NCBI RefSeq assembly: GCF_006547145.1 | Contig: NZ_CP041244.1 | Span: forward strand, 2,976,001-3,040,000 | Source: Actinomadura sp. WMMA1423 | GTDB taxonomy: Bacteria; Actinomycetota; Actinomycetes; Streptosporangiales; Streptosporangiaceae | Direction of reading: 5' to 3' | DNA length: 64,000 nt | Shown: piece by piece, positions 61,820-64,000 of the stretch | Numbering within the stretch: position 1 is the first letter of the stretch | Layout: the number at the start of each line of letters is the position of its first letter | Program-made: the position numbers and the translations under genes | The notes under the pieces: generated by a model | Database searches by the model: none | Seen by the model: the letters and a program-made list of their open reading frames with translations, nothing else | What the model was told of the DNA's origin: nothing

Positions 61820-62281
61820 ATGGAGACGGTCGCCATCAAGGCCCTGCGGACGGGGCACGTGGGGCTGAACGTGACCGATCTGGACCGGTCGGTGCCCTTC
61901 TACCAGCGCGTCTTCGGGTTCGAGGTGCAGTCCGAGGGCGACGAGGGCGGCCGCCGCTGGGCCTTCCTCGGCCGGGACGGACGGCTCGTGCTGACCCTGT
62001 GGCAGCAGAGCGACTCCCCCTTCGCGCCCCGCTCGGCGGGCCTGCACCACCTGTCGTTCCAGGTCGAGTCGATCGAGGAGGTGCGGGCCGCCGAGCAGGT
62101 GCTCCGCGACCTCGACGCCCGCTTCGCCCACGACGGCGTCGTCCCGCACGGCGAGGGCGCCTCCTCCGGAGGCGTCTTCTTCACCGACCCCGACGGGACC
62201 CGCCTGGAGATCTACGCGCCCACCGGCGCCGACACCGCCCCCGCGCCCAGCGGCGCGGCCCCCACCTGCGGCTTCTTCTAG
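61820..62281 (+). CDS. VOC-family (glyoxalase/dioxygenase-like) protein
   Basis: The 153-residue single-domain VOC protein has GHVGLNVTDLDRSVPFYQRVFGF, HHLSFQV and the metal Glu in FFTDPDGTRLEIYAP. Metal ligands (His, His, Glu) are in place. A Cys-containing C-terminal extension (CGFF) is added. The function could be detoxification or drug binding; its control by CGNR and clear promoter support a stress role. Confidence 0.85.
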   Translation: METVAIKALRTGHVGLNVTDLDRSVPFYQRVFGFEVQSEGDEGGRRWAFLGRDGRLVLTLWQQSDSPFAPRSAGLHHLSFQVESIEEVRAAEQVLRDLDARFAHDGVVPHGEGASSGGVFFTDPDGTRLEIYAPTGADTAPAPSGAAPTCGFF

Positions 62282-62311
62282 CCCGTCCGCCCCGAACGGA
62301 AGGAGGCCGCT

Positions 62312-63214
62312 GTGGCGGTCGATGTCTGCCACCGAGGCGAGCGAGCCGCCCAGCGGCGTGCCGGCCTGCTGGAGCAGGGCGAGTTCTCCGCCCGCGCCGT
62401 CCGCCCGCGGATCCCCGACGTGGCGCGCGCGTTCCTGCTCCAGCAGCCGATGGTCGTGCTGGGCGCCGCCGACGGCCGGGGACGGCTGTGGGCCACCCTG
62501 CTCACCGGACGGCCCGGCTTCCTGCACGCCGTGGACGACCTCACCCTCGCGATCGACGCCCTTCCGGCGCCGCACGACCCGCTGCACGAACTGTCCACGA
62601 CGCCCGCGCAGGTCGGCATGCTCGCGATCGAACCGGGCCGGCACCGCCGGATGCGGATGAACGGCCGCGCCGCCCCGACCGGGCACGGCCTGCGCGTCGA
62701 CCTCGACCAGGTGTACTCCAACTGCCCCAAGTACATCCAGAAGCGGAAACCGGAGTGGACGACGGCCGCGCCGGCGCCGCCGAAGAGCTCCCGCACCCTC
62801 ACGCCCGACCAGCAGAAGTGGATCGCCGGGGCGGACACCTTCTTCATCGCCACCGCCGATCTCGACGGCGACGCCGACGCCTCCCACCGCGGCGGCGCCC
62901 CCGGCTTCGTGGAGGCGGTGTCGCCGAACGTGCTGCGCTGGCCCGACTACACCGGCAACGCCATGTTCAACACGCTGGGCAACCTGGAGGTCCAGCCCCG
63001 GGCCGGGCTGCTCTTCTGCGACTGGGACACCGGCGCCGTCCTCCACCTCACCGGCACCGCCCGCACCGACTGGGACCCCGCGCACGCCGCCGCGGTACCG
63101 GGCGCCGAACGGCTCGTCGAGTTCACCGCCACCGACGTCGTCGAGATCGCCGGCGCCGTGCCGCTGCGGTGGAGCGACCCCGTCCCGTCCCGCTTCAACC
63201 CGCCCGTCGCTTGA
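62312..63214 (+). CDS. PPOX-type flavin-binding protein
   Basis: The 300-residue protein contains a split-barrel PNPOx-like domain (residues about 175-300: WIAGADTFFIATADLDGDADASHRGGAPGFV, quoted in part) and an N-terminal related barrel half (PMVVLGAADGRGRLW). It resembles the FMN-binding class typically annotated as pyridoxamine 5'-phosphate oxidase family. It starts at GTG 62312, 30 bp after the VOC gene, so both may form an operon. Confidence 0.8.
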   Translation: MAVDVCHRGERAAQRRAGLLEQGEFSARAVRPRIPDVARAFLLQQPMVVLGAADGRGRLWATLLTGRPGFLHAVDDLTLAIDALPAPHDPLHELSTTPAQVGMLAIEPGRHRRMRMNGRAAPTGHGLRVDLDQVYSNCPKYIQKRKPEWTTAAPAPPKSSRTLTPDQQKWIAGADTFFIATADLDGDADASHRGGAPGFVEAVSPNVLRWPDYTGNAMFNTLGNLEVQPRAGLLFCDWDTGAVLHLTGTARTDWDPAHAAAVPGAERLVEFTATDVVEIAGAVPLRWSDPVPSRFNPPVA

Positions 63215-63247
63215 ACCTCCCCCTGGGGGAGATGCCAAGGTGAGGCC

Positions 63248-64000
63248 GTGGACGGCGAAGCGACCTACTCCATCGGCGAAGTCGCCCGGACCACCGGGCT
63301 CAGCGTGAAGGCCGTGCGCTTCTACTCCGAACGCGGCATCGTCCCGGCGCGCAGGAACGCGTCGGGACACCGCCGGTACGGGGCGGACGCCGTGGCCCGG
63401 CTGAGCCTGGTGCGGACGCTGCGCGAGCTGGGGATCGACCTGGCCACCGTCCAGAAGATCGTCGACCGCGAGATACCGGCCGCCGAGGCGGCGGCCGCCC
63501 ACGCCGAGGCCGTCGCCGTCCAGATGCGGCTGCTGCGGCTGCGGCACGCGGTCCTGACCATCGCCGCCCGGCGCGGCAGCGACCCCGAGGAGATGGAACT
63601 GATGCACCGGCTCGCCCGCCTGTCCGCCGCCGAACGCCGAGACCTCGTCGGCGACTTCCTCAACAGCTCCTTCGGCGCCCCCGAGACCGGCCCGATGCCC
63701 CGCGTCCTGCACAGGTCGATGGCGCCCGAACTGCCCGAGGACCCGACCTCCGAGCAACTGGCGGCCTGGGTCGAGCTGGCCGAACTCTCCCGCGACCCCG
63801 ATTTCCGCACCCTCATGCGGGACCTGTTCAACGACCACACCGCCGAGGCCGCCCGCCGCCCCAAGGGCCCGCCGCGCAAGCACGCGGTCGCACGCGTCAC
63901 CGAGACCGTCCGCCCACTGCTGGCCGCAGGTGTGGCCCCCGACTCACCGGAGGCTGCGCAGGCCGTCAACGACGTCGTCGCCGCCTACGCCGAGTTCCAG
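63248..64000 (+). CDS. MerR-family regulator, truncated at window edge
   Basis: The frame opens at GTG 63248 with AAGGTGAGG upstream and runs without stop to the end of the window (251 codons). The N-terminal MerR helix-turn-helix reads YSIGEVARTTGLSVKAVRFY, with wing residues GHRRY, followed by a coiled-coil dimer helix and a C-terminal domain of TipAS-like type (about residues 120-251). The C-terminus lies outside the window. Confidence 0.88.
   Translation, partial: MDGEATYSIGEVARTTGLSVKAVRFYSERGIVPARRNASGHRRYGADAVARLSLVRTLRELGIDLATVQKIVDREIPAAEAAAAHAEAVAVQMRLLRLRHAVLTIAARRGSDPEEMELMHRLARLSAAERRDLVGDFLNSSFGAPETGPMPRVLHRSMAPELPEDPTSEQLAAWVELAELSRDPDFRTLMRDLFNDHTAEAARRPKGPPRKHAVARVTETVRPLLAAGVAPDSPEAAQAVNDVVAAYAEFQ

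Overview
The window is very GC-rich, with G/C at nearly every third codon position, frequent GTG starts and many 4-nt start/stop overlaps. It encodes WhiB7, mycoredoxin, UvrD2, a UPF0182 protein, a DUF2342 metalloprotease and mycothiol-type enzymes, and carries actinobacterial initiator tRNA genes. This points to a filamentous actinomycete, probably Streptosporangiales/Thermomonosporaceae (Actinomadura-like). That placement is inference; no 16S or ribosomal genes are present. No transposase, integrase, prophage or CRISPR array was found.

Layout. 0-12 kb: a DoxX-like protein with a histone-like tail, an ECF sigma/anti-sigma pair, aroA-rsgA, a BBE-type flavin oxidase, hisN, lhgO, and a TetR/carboxylesterase pair. 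12-20 kb: a lipid or sterol-type oxidative cluster (MpaB-like oxygenase, SDR, P450, a PhaC-like hydrolase fused to a degenerate adenylating domain, and a fatty-acyl-AMP ligase). 20-23 kb: DUF3054, two unknown proteins and a 41-residue Cys-containing peptide gene. 22.9-31.8 kb: an 8.7-kb segment bounded by two nearly identical 225-bp direct repeats, each holding an initiator tRNA gene and its terminator. Inside are TetR/P450, the proline catabolic genes with a PucR regulator, an acyl-CoA synthetase, and the joined remnants of a TetR and an aldo/keto reductase gene.

31.9-50.6 kb is conserved actinobacterial core (ylbL-type protease, moaE, PPA1309, UPF0182, DUF2342, ABC1 kinase, whiB7, uvrD2, mycoredoxin, nudC), matching the gene content around whiB7/uvrD2 in Mycobacterium tuberculosis. 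whiB7 has a full attenuator leader: an A/T-preceded promoter, a 30-codon upstream ORF and an intrinsic terminator. The mycoredoxin gene has a SigR/SigH-type promoter.

50.6-58.6 kb: a dipeptidase, DUF4031 and HD-domain proteins, then a four-gene overlapping operon behind a near-consensus iron box. It encodes an ATP-grasp ligase, two IucA/IucC synthetases and a PLP decarboxylase, the biosynthetic set of vibrioferrin-type (PvsA-B-D-E) siderophores but without an exporter. 58.6-64 kb: small regulators and enzymes (mycothiol-dependent-type protein, PhzF/LysR pair, CGNR regulator with divergent VOC gene, PPOX-type protein) and a MerR gene cut by the window edge.
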